From CAVSWT01 sp963746735 (GTDB lineage: Bacteria > Bacteroidota > Ignavibacteria > Ignavibacteriales > Ignavibacteriaceae), in assembly GCA_963746735.1 (NCBI GenBank), contig CAVVCO010000028.1, positions 1 through 64,000 of the forward strand: a DNA stretch of 64,000 bases. The letters are read 5' to 3'. A model generated the notes under the pieces. The model did not search any database, was not told the origin of the DNA, and saw only the letters and a list, made by a program, of their open reading frames with translations. This document shows positions 38,789 through 49,343 of this stretch, in pieces. Position 1 is the stretch's first letter; each line of letters begins with the position of its first letter. Position numbers and translations under genes: made by a program.

Positions 38789-39190
38789 TTAATTGTTGCC
38801 CATCATCATGCCATGGCTCATCATTCCATTCCCATTCATCATACTCTGCATCCAGCCCCGCATCTGCGGATAGCTATCCATCATATTGTACATAGAATGA
38901 GTTAAAGATGAATCCTGGTTGGCTTTCGAGAACATTCCATTCATCATCATACTTCGTGCGTTTTGATTGTTCATCATCCAGCCCATCATATTATTCATTG
39001 CTTCAGAATTTTGTGACATGTGGTTCATAAAATTCTGCATCATTCCGGGATTATTCATTATAGTGTTTATAACTTCATCCTGGGTTTTTTGATTTTGAAG
39101 CATTTGTTTAACTGAATTCCCCTGAGCAAACAAGAAAGAAAAAGCGGCTATCACAATAATCACAACTGGTGCTAATATTTTCGCTTTCAT
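38789..39190 (-). CDS. Exported Met/Asn-rich protein, likely copper-binding
   Basis: 133 residues. Signal peptide (1-23, ending FAQG), then a low-complexity but patterned chain with more than 30 Met (MMQNFMNHMSQ, AMNNMMGWMMNN, SMMMNGMF, GMMSHGMMMGNN). Repeated Met pairs and Met/His clusters are typical of Cu(I)-binding periplasmic proteins. No known family is certain. Located between a cytochrome c and a Met/His-rich T9SS protein in the heavy-metal island. Preceded by the strong ribosome site AGGAGGATGAAAAG on its strand. Confidence 0.72.
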   Translation of the reverse strand: MKAKILAPVVIIVIAAFSFLFAQGNSVKQMLQNQKTQDEVINTIMNNPGMMQNFMNHMSQNSEAMNNMMGWMMNNQNARSMMMNGMFSKANQDSSLTHSMYNMMDSYPQMRGWMQSMMNGNGMMSHGMMMGNN

Positions 39191-39355
39191 CTTTTCATCC
39201 TCCTTTCATTAGGATCTTTTTTTGTCTATCATCGTTACTTACATTGCAAATCTACAATATCAACCGGTGCATTGCGTAACATAATTTTAATTTTATGTTA
39301 TACATTTTTAATATCTATTTTATTAAATTGTTTGTTAATACATTAAAAATATTTT

Positions 39356-40896
39356 TTACTTTAACAATTCCATCTTTCTTACCGATTTAAAGCTCCTGCT
39401 TTTAATTCATAAAAATAAATTCCACTGGATAGATTACTTGCATTAAATGAAACACTATGTATTCCAGCAGGTAATTCAGAGTTCACTAATTCTGCAACTT
39501 TTTGCCCGAGTACATTATAAATAGAAAGATTAACATTAGCATTTTCTTTTATTTCAAATCGAATATCTGTAGATGGATTAAATGGATTTGGATAATTCTG
39601 AAATAATTGAAATGCCTTTACAGAGTTATTTTTATTTTCATTTGATAAACCTGTAACTGTTTCACCAGTTAATATTATAAGATTGTCTACTGAATTTTTT
39701 GAAAAGGTAACAGTATTTGAATTGGTATTCATTGTAGTGTTCGGCATCTCAACCCATGAGTTGGTATTACTATCAAAGTATTTAACTTTAATTGTACTTT
39801 CGTCGATACCATTTCCATTCAACTGCATATCATCATAGTGCAATTGAAAATCCATATTATTATTGAACTGCATCATGCCGCCGCATCCGAATTGAGAACC
39901 CATTCCCTGCTGGCCTGAGGGATACATTAAATTAAATTGATATCCTGCAAATGCATTTTGATTATCAATGCCTGGAAAATTATTAGGATAGACTTCAAAT
40001 ATTTGAGCGAAGATTGAATCAGGCATCATCATTCCTCCATGCATTCCACCACCCATGTGCCAGCCAGGATGAATTACCATCAAATCGCTATCATCGAATG
40101 TCGAATGAAATTTTTGCGGTTGTGTTGAATTGCTGTTCATCCATCCGCCGCCAAAATTAAATCCCAGGTTTGATGAATCTCTCCAACTCTTGCCATTCAT
40201 TTCATATACAACTATTATATCATAATGCGGCATATCAATTTTGCCTCCAACTATAGTTATTTGTTCACCATTAGTTGGACGAACTGCGCCTGATACAGGT
40301 TCATACCATGGCGGGCCAAAGTTCAACATGTAATCCGGGACACTATCATTATTTTCATCAATATAATAATGTTCAATTATAAATGTAGAATCAACTAAAG
40401 CAGTTCCTGTAATTGTAATTGTTGTTAATGAATCATGATTCCATCCAAAACTATTACCGCCGCAGTCACCATTATGATGGCCGCCCATATTCATGAACCC
40501 ATCTAAATTATTCCAAATAGGTTCATACGGGTCGCGCCAAAACTCGCCGTTAATTGAATACACCATCATCATATCATAATTCATCATTGTATTTCCGATA
40601 TCACCGCCATAGACAGTAATAGAATCACCATCATTTGGACGCATTGCTGTACTGCTGTCCGGTTCATACCAGAAAGGGCCGAAGTTTAACATGTAGTCCG
40701 GCTGCTTATCATTATTGGTATCAAGAAAATAAATTTGATGCATTTCGGAAACTGAATCCACCATTACAATTCCTGAAACAGTTTTTAATTGCAATGAATC
40801 CGGATTAACATGCCAGCCAAAATCATTCCCTTGTCCATACATCAAAACTGTAGTCAATAACATTACAAATAATGTTATGAGTATTTTTGTTTTCAT
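39356..40896 (-). CDS. Met/His-rich T9SS-secreted protein with two tandem domains, frameshifted at the end
   Basis: About 512 residues if read through. A signal peptide is followed by two homologous ~105-residue modules (about 22-130 and 148-245), each with DSLxxxTxxGxxxVDS..., PDYMLNFGPxWYEP, RPxxGxxIT and MNGxxWRD. Next is a Met/His/Gly-rich strip (HPGWHMGGGMHGGMMMPD) and a T9SS domain (NYPNPFNPSTDIRFEI ... GIYFYELKAGA). The printed frame stops early at 39379; restoring one T near 39389-39391 gives GAFKSVRKMELLK ending at 39356, the expected sorting-domain terminus. Likely surface-exposed and metal-binding, in keeping with its neighbours. Confidence 0.78.
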
Positions 40897-40960
40897 TTTT
40901 TATCCTTTGTCTATAATATATTTGTTGCACAAATTTTTTAGAAATAATCAATTCTCATTA

Positions 40961-41018
40961 AAACCTTCAAGGTTAACCTTATATGTTTTTATTAATCTAT
41001 AAAAAAACCTTGAAGGTT
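40961..41018. repeat. Twin-palindrome REP-like element
   Basis: Two near-identical 13-base palindromes AACCTTCAAGGTT and AACCTTGAAGGTT, 31 bases apart, in a spacer between the T9SS protein and the small Cys-rich protein. Such paired palindromes are typical REP-type repeats of Bacteroidota. Confidence 0.65.
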
Positions 41019-41031
41019 GAACCCCTGCAGT

Positions 41032-41144
41032 CTATTTACAGCAGTCTTTTCCTTCACTTGCCTTTTTAAATTTTCTAATACCTACAAAAGCTATTATTGC
41101 TACGAATGCTATTCCAATTGCTATTTCCAAAATTCCACTTTCAT
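41032..41144 (-). CDS. Small Cys-terminated membrane protein, frameshifted
   Basis: From ATG 41144 the frame stops after MKVEFWK, but adding one A (GGAAATTTTG) gives a 37-residue protein: one membrane helix (ILEIAIGIAFVAIIAFVGI) and a basic, Cys tail (RKFKKASEGKDCCK). The unbroken part starts with TTG at 41130. It resembles the short FeoB-associated Cys-rich membrane proteins or small metal-handling proteins. It follows ccmF by 37 bases on the same strand. Confidence 0.55.
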
Positions 41145-41181
41145 TTTGTTAATTCTAATTATACTAACCTGTTTATATAAA

Positions 41182-43593
41182 TTAATTAAATATTTTAATT
41201 TCCTTTTTACGCCTTATAACGGCAATAAGTAAACCGATAGTTATGAATATTACACCAAACCAAACCAAATCTATATTCTGTTTTATACTTGCTTCAATTG
41301 TTAAAACTTGATTTGACTGAAGATTAGTATTTACAGGTTTATCTAACCTGGAAACATTTAAATTTATTATACCGGAAACATCAAGTTTAAGCAGCTCAAA
41401 TTTTAATTTAGCCGGTTCAAATGTCTTTGCAATTGCTTCCTGTTTATTATCTGCGTATTGTATAGAAGGTTCAATGGAATAATCTTTTCCGCTATAGTAT
41501 ATGTTCAATTCAGCACCCATTTTAAAACTTTTACCACTTGTCATGTCTTCCATTGCATTCCCGGGTATTAGGAATTTTTTGAATGTAATTTTTGCATCGT
41601 TAAATTCGAATGATTCACCTTTTTTGAGAACAATATTTTTTTGATTTTCCTGATTTGAATTTGAACTTATATCATTCTCATTATATTCAACTGGCGAAAT
41701 GTAAATATCCCTCCCAAATCCCAGCAGTATATCCGGTTCTCTCATAAGATTATTATTGAATTCGGATATAAACATAACTGGTCTTGCATTAACAGTTTTA
41801 TTCCCCTCTTTTATCTCTACATTGAAATGATATTTATCAGTATTAGCAATTTGATTGTACCCGGTAAATTTAAATGTTCTATTTAATGCTTTTACTTCCT
41901 TTCCTTGAGGAAGAATTATTTGTTCTGATTTAGAAAAATTCCCGGAAAGTAAAACACCAAGAAGAAAAACTGCAACACCAATATGAGCAATTTGCCCGCC
42001 AATTAATAAATAACTTATTTTTATATTTTGAATAATTTTACTAATGCTAGTTATAATAGTGAAGCATGCCATTAATGTATAGATTATAAAATATAAAGAA
42101 GACATGCCTGCACTAAAAGCAATCACAATTGTTAATAAAGCTGCAATTAAAAGATGTATGCTAATTCCTTTAATGATATCATTTTTTGGTGTTGAACGCC
42201 ATCTTAGGATTAAACTAAATGCTATCATAAACATTATTAATATGGCAAGCGGGAAATTCAATTGATTATAAAAACTTATTTCAACAGAACTGCCGAAAAT
42301 AGGAGCTGATGTACCAACAATAATAATCAATGCCGAGCCAAGCATAAGTGCTGCTCCATACAATAAACCATTTTCTCTGCTAAAAAATGTTTCATCTGAT
42401 TTACTGACATTCTTTAAATCTTTCCATCTTAGAGCCACACCTCCTATACCAATAATTGTAAAAGTTAAAATGAAACCAAGCAGGAAAAGATATGTTACCA
42501 TTTCCGGAGCAACAAAGGAATGTACGGAAGCGTTGGCTAAAATCCCGCTTCGAGTAAGAAATGTACTGTATATTACAAATACAAAAGTTAAAATGGAAAG
42601 AACGAGATTTGTACGTATATATTTTCCAAAATTTTCTTTTAGCTGGGTATTTTTCTGAATTATCAAAGTATGAATCAGAGCAATCCCGATAATCCAGGGC
42701 ACTAGACTCGAATTCTCTACCGGGTCCCAACCCCAGAATCCTCCCCATCCCAAAACACCGTATGCCCAATAGCCGCCAATCATTATTGCAAATCCAAGAA
42801 TTGACATTGAAACATAAAGCCAGGGTAATGCTTTTTCGACCCAGCTTTTATAGTCTTTCCGCAAAATAGAAGACATTGCAAATGAATAAGGAATCGCAGC
42901 CATCGCAAAACCTACAAACAATAGTGGAGGATGTATTTGCATCCAGAAATTTTGGAGCAGTGGGTTTAATCCTTTGCCTGCAATAATAAAGTTTTGTAAT
43001 GGAATATTTAATCCGGCAAGCATTGCTTTTAATTCCGGCCCGAATTTTAAAAACCTTGCTCCATTTTCATTTGAAAAAATAAAACGTTGAAGATCCGGTA
43101 ATCCAAGATAAGAAGTATTAAAATATTTCAATTGGATATAGTCAGGGTTTGTCCCGAGATACGAAAAAGGATTTTTCAAAAAAGGACTAACCAGAAATGC
43201 TAGAAATACTGCCACCAATGTGTAAATCATCATGAATGAAGATTCCTGCTCTTTATCATCAGAAAGGCTATTGATCAAAAATAATCCGCATATTGATGCG
43301 AAGAGCAGCCACAGTAAAAAACTGCCCTCCTGACCTGCATAAAAAGTTGAAAGCAATAAACCTAAAGAAAGCTTATTGCTGCTATATTCAAAGATATAGC
43401 TATATTGATATTGGTGAGTAAGAATTAGATATAATAAAAATGCGCTTGCAATCGAAACTAAACCTGTCATTAAGTAAAAGCCTCTTCGTGCAAGTGTAAG
43501 CGTATTTGTATACCCTTTAAAAGAATAATAATACATAATAACAGTAAATATTCCTGTTATAATTGTTGCCGATATTAGAAAGTTCCCAATCAT
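41182..43593 (-). CDS. ccmF: CcmF-type cytochrome c haem lyase
   Basis: 803 residues with about 14-15 membrane segments. It contains the WWD haem-handling motif WGGFWGWDPVENSS (283-296), conserved His-containing loops (MQIHPPLLFVGFAMAAIPYS) and the C-terminal periplasmic region seen in CcmF/NrfE. It attaches haem to apocytochromes c in the periplasm. It is a lone ccmF here; CcmH and CcmE are not in the window. Position between metal genes and a cytochrome c suggests it serves local cytochrome maturation. Confidence 0.9.
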   Translation of the reverse strand: MIGNFLISATIITGIFTVIMYYYSFKGYTNTLTLARRGFYLMTGLVSIASAFLLYLILTHQYQYSYIFEYSSNKLSLGLLLSTFYAGQEGSFLLWLLFASICGLFLINSLSDDKEQESSFMMIYTLVAVFLAFLVSPFLKNPFSYLGTNPDYIQLKYFNTSYLGLPDLQRFIFSNENGARFLKFGPELKAMLAGLNIPLQNFIIAGKGLNPLLQNFWMQIHPPLLFVGFAMAAIPYSFAMSSILRKDYKSWVEKALPWLYVSMSILGFAIMIGGYWAYGVLGWGGFWGWDPVENSSLVPWIIGIALIHTLIIQKNTQLKENFGKYIRTNLVLSILTFVFVIYSTFLTRSGILANASVHSFVAPEMVTYLFLLGFILTFTIIGIGGVALRWKDLKNVSKSDETFFSRENGLLYGAALMLGSALIIIVGTSAPIFGSSVEISFYNQLNFPLAILIMFMIAFSLILRWRSTPKNDIIKGISIHLLIAALLTIVIAFSAGMSSLYFIIYTLMACFTIITSISKIIQNIKISYLLIGGQIAHIGVAVFLLGVLLSGNFSKSEQIILPQGKEVKALNRTFKFTGYNQIANTDKYHFNVEIKEGNKTVNARPVMFISEFNNNLMREPDILLGFGRDIYISPVEYNENDISSNSNQENQKNIVLKKGESFEFNDAKITFKKFLIPGNAMEDMTSGKSFKMGAELNIYYSGKDYSIEPSIQYADNKQEAIAKTFEPAKLKFELLKLDVSGIINLNVSRLDKPVNTNLQSNQVLTIEASIKQNIDLVWFGVIFITIGLLIAVIRRKKEIKIFN

Positions 43594-43639
43594 ATTTTTT
43601 CTTATTTAATTTATTGCTAAAAATTTTTGTTTAACCTTG

Positions 43640-43923
43640 CTAAAGCCTTTTGATTACATTTAAAAGATTTAACGTGTGAGGTTGTTTCCTTAAATGTTTT
43701 TTCAATACATCTTTGTTGCCTACATTTTTATTCGAAATAACAAATTTTTCATTTGTTAATTTGGCGCTGCAATTTGAACAAAATGTGCCTCTTTTTCATT
43801 ATCTGCTCCACATGAAAAGCACAATTTTGTTTCTAATGATTTCATTCAATTTAGTTCTTCACCGCATTGAACACAAAATTTATTTTCATCATTATTTTAA
43901 GTATTATAATTTTTACATTTCAT
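43640..43923 (-). pseudogene. Zinc-ribbon protein, degraded
   Basis: Coding-strand reading from ATG 43923 shows one zinc ribbon half (MKCKNYNT, stop, NNDENKFCVQCGEELN, stop) and then MKSLETKLCFSCGADNEKE from ATG 43845, with GTFCSNCSAKLTNEKF following after a one-base loss in GAGGC (GAGGGC expected), ending at 43640. The second ribbon is intact save for that one indel and may still be a real 68-residue protein; the first has two in-frame stops and a Cys-to-Tyr change. Family: zinc ribbon/double zinc ribbon, function unknown. Confidence 0.6.
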
Positions 43924-43970
43924 GACTCAGCCAATATTTTTACTAACGTTACTTAATTTTCTCTATAAGT

Positions 43971-44011
43971 TTCGAGGTTGACGCTATATTAGATTTATAG
44001 CGAACCTCGAA
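43971..44011. repeat. Palindromic repeat
   Basis: Arms TTCGAGGTTGACGCTATA and TATAGCGAACCTCGAA form a long near-perfect hairpin with a 7-base loop just past the heavy-metal-domain gene. REP-like; may also terminate transcription of that gene. Confidence 0.7.
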
Positions 44012-44021
44012 GTTACAGTCT

Positions 44022-44411
44022 TTACTTCTTAACCTTAAATCCAGCTTTCACAAGCATTTCTTCAGCCTGCTTAATTGAAACTTCTTTAAGGGTCATTCCA
44101 CAAATTGGACATTTGCCAGGTTTATCAGATATAACATTATAATCCATCATATCCTGAAAAACTTTTCCGTCTTTGTTTTTATCAATTGGTTTTACATCAA
44201 TTACACCTTTGCGGATGATTGAGCTTTGCATTTTTTTTGTTGAGTCCATTTTCATTTTATGCATAGCTTCTTTCATATCTTTATTATGCATCTTCATATT
44301 GTTCATCTGTTTTGTTGAATCTTTTACTCCATTAGATGCTAATGAAAATGACGCTAAAACAATAACCGCAAACAAAATTGTCAAAATTGATTTTAAGTTT
44401 TTAGTAAACAT
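44022..44411 (-). CDS. Exported heavy-metal-binding domain protein
   Basis: 129 residues. A signal peptide (to about 26), a Met/Lys-rich middle (MNNMKMHNKDMKEAMHKMKM), then an EF-hand-like IDKNKDGKV and the heavy-metal-binding domain VISDKPGKCPICGMTLKEV. In family members the domain usually begins with CPM; here it reads QDMMDYNV, so the first Cys is Asp. The same altered motif occurs in the CusB tail at 47762, so both come from one duplication. A periplasmic metal chaperone for the adjoining Cus-type pump is the likely role. Confidence 0.8.
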   Translation of the reverse strand: MFTKNLKSILTILFAVIVLASFSLASNGVKDSTKQMNNMKMHNKDMKEAMHKMKMDSTKKMQSSIIRKGVIDVKPIDKNKDGKVFQDMMDYNVISDKPGKCPICGMTLKEVSIKQAEEMLVKAGFKVKK

Positions 44412-44490
44412 TTGTTACTCCTTTTTTATTATGAATAAATTATGATTTATTTTTTTTATATTATTTTTGTTCCTAATATCCGTTTATAAA

Positions 44491-47400
44491 TTAGACGGGG
44501 TTATCTTCATTTAACAACATCTTTTTAACTTCTCTTTTCTTCAGTGCAAAAAATATTGCAGGATAAACCGTAAGCTCCATAATTAAGCTTGTAAGAATCC
44601 CGCCAACCATTGGAGCTGCAATTCTCTTCATAACGTCGGAGCCGGTTCCGATTCCAATTAAGATAGGAAGCAGTCCGAAAAACATTGTCAGCACAGTCAT
44701 GACTTTCGGCCTTACTCTTTTAACAGCGCCGTCAAAAATTGCCAGCCTAAGGTCATCAACACTTTTCAGCATTCCATTATTTTTGAATTTTTCATAAGCT
44801 ATATCAAGATAAAGCAGCATGACCACTCCGGTTTCTGCATCAATACCAAGCAGAGCAATTATTCCAACCCAAACTGCAACACTTAAATGAAATCCCGCGA
44901 AATACAAATACCAGATTGCACCAACCATTGAGAACGGAAGAGCAAGAAGTACAATTCCAGTTTTTACTGCAGACTTTGTATTCATATAAAGAAGCAGAAT
45001 TACAATTAACAATGTAAGTGGAATTACAACCGCAAGATGTTTTGATGCACGTTCCATATACTCAAACTGTCCGCTCCATTTTAAAGAATATCCGGCAGGC
45101 AGTTTTACTTTTTCGTTAATTATTTTCTGAGCATTTTTCACATAAGTACCCACATCTATATCATGGATATCAATATAAATCCAGGTATTGGGTCGGGCAT
45201 CTTCCGATTTAATCATTGGAGGGCCTTTCTTAATTTCAATTTGACCTAATTGCTCCAAAGGAATATTTCCGCCATTTGAAGTTGGAACAAGAACACGCTT
45301 CAATGATTCGATGTTTTCCCTATAATCTCTTTGATACCTTAAATTAATTGGATACCTCTCCAATCCCTCAACAGTTTTGCTGATGTCCATTCCTCCTATA
45401 GCAGACATAAATACATCTTGGACATCTCCTACACTAAGCCCATAACGTGCGATTGCATCTCTATCGATATTAAAGTCAACATAATTCCCGCCAACAGATC
45501 GCTCGGCATATGCCGATCTTGTACCCGGAATTGTTTTTGCAATTTCTTCAATTTCTTTACCGAGTTTATTAAGAACATTCAGATCCGGCCCGGCTAACTT
45601 GATACCCACGGGAGTTTTTATTCCCGTTGAAAGCATGTCGATTCTTGTTTTAATCGGCATAGTCCAGGCGTTTGTCAACCCGGGTATTTTAATAGCTGAA
45701 TTCATCTTTTCAACAAGTTTATCTGTGGTCATCCCGTCAGGCCATTGATCCATTGGCTTTAATTGTATAGTTGTCTCTATCATTGAAAGCGGAGCAGGAT
45801 CAGTTGGTGTATCGGCTCTTCCTATCTTTCCAAAAACTGATTTAACTTCAGGAAATGTTTTAATGATCTTATCTGTCTGTTGAAGAATTTCTTTCGCTTT
45901 TGTAATAGAAATTCCAGGAAGCGTAGTCGGCATATAAAGTAAATCGCCTTCATTTAACGGCGGCATAAATTCAGAACCTAATTTCGAATAAGGAATTATT
46001 GTCGCCAGAACAATTAACACCGCCGCACCAATAACCCACCATCTTTTATTCATTACAAAATCAACTACGGGATGATAGACCTTTCCTAAAAATCTTGTTA
46101 TTGGATTTTCATCTTCCTTTTTCATCTTACCGCGCACAAAATAACCAAGAAGAATAGGAACAATAGTTATAGTTAAAATTGCTGCCGCAGCCATTGAATA
46201 AGTTTTTGTGAAAGCAAGAGGTTTGAACATTCTTCCTTCCTGCTGTTCAAGTGTGAATACAGGAAGAAAAGAAATTGTAATTACCAGCAGCGAATAAAAT
46301 ATTGAAGGCGCTACTTCTTTTGCAGATTCAAGAATCACCTGCCAATGTGCTTTCCTTTGTCCGTCTGCCAGATCCTGGTTATGCGCCATGTGCGTCTGCG
46401 CATTCTCCACCAATATAATTGAGGCATCCACCATTGCCCCGATAGCTATCGCTATTCCTCCCAGCGACATAATGTTTGCATTTATTCCCTGCATTTTCAT
46501 AATAAGAAATGCTGCAAGTACAGCCGTGGGAAGTGTGAAGATTGCAACCAGCGAACTTCTGATATGAAGGAGAAATATCATTATTATAAGTGCTACAATT
46601 ATTGTCTCTTCAAAAAGCTTGTCTTTTAAATTGTTGATTGCCCTTTCAATAAGGTTGGACCTGTCATACGCTGCTTTAATTTGCACATCCGGCGGTAATG
46701 ATTTTTTTAGCTCAGCAAGTCTTTCTTTTACTTTTTCTATCACGGATAAAGCATTTTCACCGTAGCGCATAATAATAATACCGCCGACAGTTTCACCTTC
46801 TCCGTTCCATTCAGCTATTCCCCTTCGCAGTTCAGGGCCAATCGTTACATCGGCAACATCGCTTAAATAAATCGGCGAACCTGTTTTGGGAGAAAGCCCG
46901 ATTGAAATCTTTTTAAATCATCAACGCTTTTTATGTATCCGAGTCCACGGACCATATACTCTGCTTCGCCCATTTCAAGAAGCCGTCCGCCGACGTCATT
47001 GTTGCTTTGTTTTATTGCCATTTTAATTTTCTGCAGAGGAATTCCATAGTAAGCAAGTTTAGTGGGATCAACATTTACCTGGTATTGTTTTACAAATCCG
47101 CCAACGCTTGCAACTTCGGCAACACCGGGAATTGAAGAGAGTTCGAACTTCAGGAAATAATCCTGGATGGATCTTAATTCCTGAAGATTTCTTTTGTCAG
47201 ATTGCAAAACATATTCGTAAACCCAGCCTAAACCGGTTGCATCAGGGCCAAGCTGCGGGCTTACTCCTTCGGGAAGAGCATTCCGTAACCCATTTAAATA
47301 TTCAAGCACTCTGCTTCGAGCCCAATAAATATCAGTTCCATCTTCAAAGATTATATACACCATTGAAAAACCAAACATCGAATATCCGCGTACATCTTTT

Positions 47401-47666
47401 GCTCCGGGGACAGATAACATTTTTGTTGTGAGTGGATATGTAACCTGGTTCTCAACTATTTGAGGGCCCTGGCCTGGATAATCAGTATAGATAATTACCT
47501 GTACATCACTGAGATCTGGGATTGCATCAATTTTTGTATTATACACTGCCCAGATTCCGCCAAGTATTAATGCTATAGTAAAGAGTATCACCACAAATTT
47601 ATTATTGATCGACCACTCTATAAGTTTTGTTATAATATTTTCTTTATTTGAATTTCCGGATACCAT
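44491..47666 (-). CDS. cusA: CusA/CzcA-family heavy-metal RND efflux pump, frameshifted
   Basis: The frame is broken at T5 46910-46914 (A5 on the coding strand; A6 restores DDLKK-ISIGLSPKTGSPIY), giving 267 plus ~790 residues, a normal ~1055-residue CusA. Features: GIWAVYNTKIDAIPDLSDVQV and YPGQGPQIVENQVTYPLT at the N-terminus, Met/ion-channel TM4 GGIAIAIGAMVDASIILVENAQ, and periplasmic domains with KIGRADTPTDPAPLSMIET and LTNAWTMPIKTRIDMLSTGIKTPVG, diagnostic of CusA/CzcA rather than drug pumps. It exports Cu(I)/Ag(I) or divalent metals by proton motive force. Follows cusB and cusC in one operon. Confidence 0.9.
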
Positions 47667-47689
47667 TTAAAAACTCCATATTATATGTT

Positions 47690-47757
47690 TAGTCATTCCG
47701 AACTTGTTTCGGAATCTCATGTATATTGGGAGATGCTGAATCAAGTTCAGCATGACA
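47690..47757. repeat. Double-hairpin intergenic repeat inside the cus operon
   Basis: Hairpins ATTCCGAACTTGTTTCGGAAT and GCTGAATCAAGTTCAGC occupy the spacer between cusA and the end of cusB. Resembles the TCATTCTGA...TCAGAAT family near 54 kb. Could cause mRNA processing between the two genes. Confidence 0.65.
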
Positions 47758-47761
47758 ATTC

Positions 47762-49331
47762 CTATTTCACCTTAAATCCATGTTCCTTTAAATTTTGTTT
47801 CACTTCTTTAATTGTAAATTCTTTTAGTGTCATACCGCATATAGGACATTCACCGGGTTTATCAGAAATTACATTCCAATCCATAATATCCTCATAAAGT
47901 TTTCCATCATTATTTTTATCAATAGCTTTAACATCAATCGGTTCTTTTCTGATTAATGGAATGAATCATGTTTTTCTTCTTTCTCTTTATTTTCTCAACG
48001 GGTTTCTTCATATCCATATTTTGCATTTTGTCATTTTTTGTGCTGTCTGTTTGTTCGGAAGTCTGCATCTGTCCAACTGCTGCTCGAAGGTTACTTTCAG
48101 AATCAATTAAGAATTGAGCTGAAGTAACAATTGTAGTTCCATCAGTTAATCCGGATAAAACTTGATAATAACCATCTGAATAATTTCCAAGCTGTACAGT
48201 TTGGGGTTTGAATCGTCCATTGCCAAGGGCAATAACTATTATATCTTTTGTGCCGCTTCTGATAACCGCATTTTCCGGGACCACCGGATAATCACCCAAA
48301 TTTTTTCCTTCAATTTCTACATTTGCAAACATCTCAGGTTTTAAATTTCCATTTGGATTATTAATATCAATCCGGACTTTAGCCGTTCTTGATTTTGCAT
48401 CTATGGTTGGATAGATAAATGATATTTTCCCTTCAAAAGTTTTACCGGGTAAATAATTAAACTTAATCTTTGCTTTGGAGCCCAAACTAATTTTATTCAA
48501 TTCATATTCATATATATCCGCTTTCAACCAAAGGTTTGAGAGATCAGATATGTGAAGCAGCGGCATCCCGGACATAATTTTTTGGCCTTCAACCACATTC
48601 TTTTCGATTACCGTCCCGCCCTTTTGTGCGTAAAGTGTTATGTAAGTTTTTACATCTTTCGATTCTTTTAAGCGTTCAATTTCTTCGTCTGGAATTTCCA
48701 AAAGCTGCAATTTTCTAACTGCATTATTTAAAAGCTCATCCCCGCTTTTTGTGACTTCGTTAAGCGAAGAATTCTTTACCGAAGCCTGGTATGAAAGAGC
48801 GGTTAATAGCTCTTGCTCTGCAGCTACAAGTTCAGGCGAATATATATCCATAAGCTTTTCACCTTTACTCACCACCTGGCCGGTATAATTCACATACAGT
48901 TTTTCTATCCAGCCGTTTACTCTTGTTGTAACTATATATTCTTTTTGTTCATCGGTAGTTAAAACGCCGTTGGTTATAACCTGGCTGGAAAGATTTCTCT
49001 TTTTAACTACCACTGTTTTTATATTCATATTTTGTTCAACTGCAGGATCAATTTTAACAATGCCTTCACTACCGCCTGCATCATCATAAACCGGTACAAG
49101 GTCCATTCCCATTTGAGATTTTCCAGGATGGTCATAAACTTCATTCGGATTCATAGGCGCGCGCCAGTAAAGAATTTTTTTCCCTTGCTGAGTTGTTTGG
49201 TTGGAACTGCTATTCATGGCAGCAGAGATATTGTTATCCGGTTTACTTAACCATAGGTATGAAATCACTATTATTATAATTACAAGTATTCCTATAATTA
49301 TGTTTTGTATTTTCACTTTATTATTCTCCAT
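47762..49331 (-). CDS. cusB: CusB-type membrane-fusion protein with C-terminal heavy-metal-binding domain, frameshifted
   Basis: The frame read from 49331 stops at 47934 after KRKKKNMIHSINQKRTD, but homologous coding sequence continues in another frame as PLIRKEPIDVKAIDKNNDG and then VISDKPGECPICGMTLKEF to TAG 47762; one missing base in 47940-47985 joins them (about 523 residues). Domains: an N-terminal anchor/signal helix (11-29), a heavy-metal-binding YWRAPMNPNEVYDHPGKSQMGMDLVPVYDD at about 54-85, then HlyD-like barrel-sandwich and beta-barrel. The C-terminal extension is a paralogue of the 44022 protein. It gives metal from the periplasm to CusA. Confidence 0.85.
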
Positions 49332-49343
49332 TATTATTCAAAC

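Noticed and set aside
46863..46920. Programmed -1 frameshift in cusA
   Set aside because: The A5 site lacks a stimulatory hairpin or internal Shine-Dalgarno that I can see, and similar one-base losses affect many unrelated genes; sequence error is simpler.
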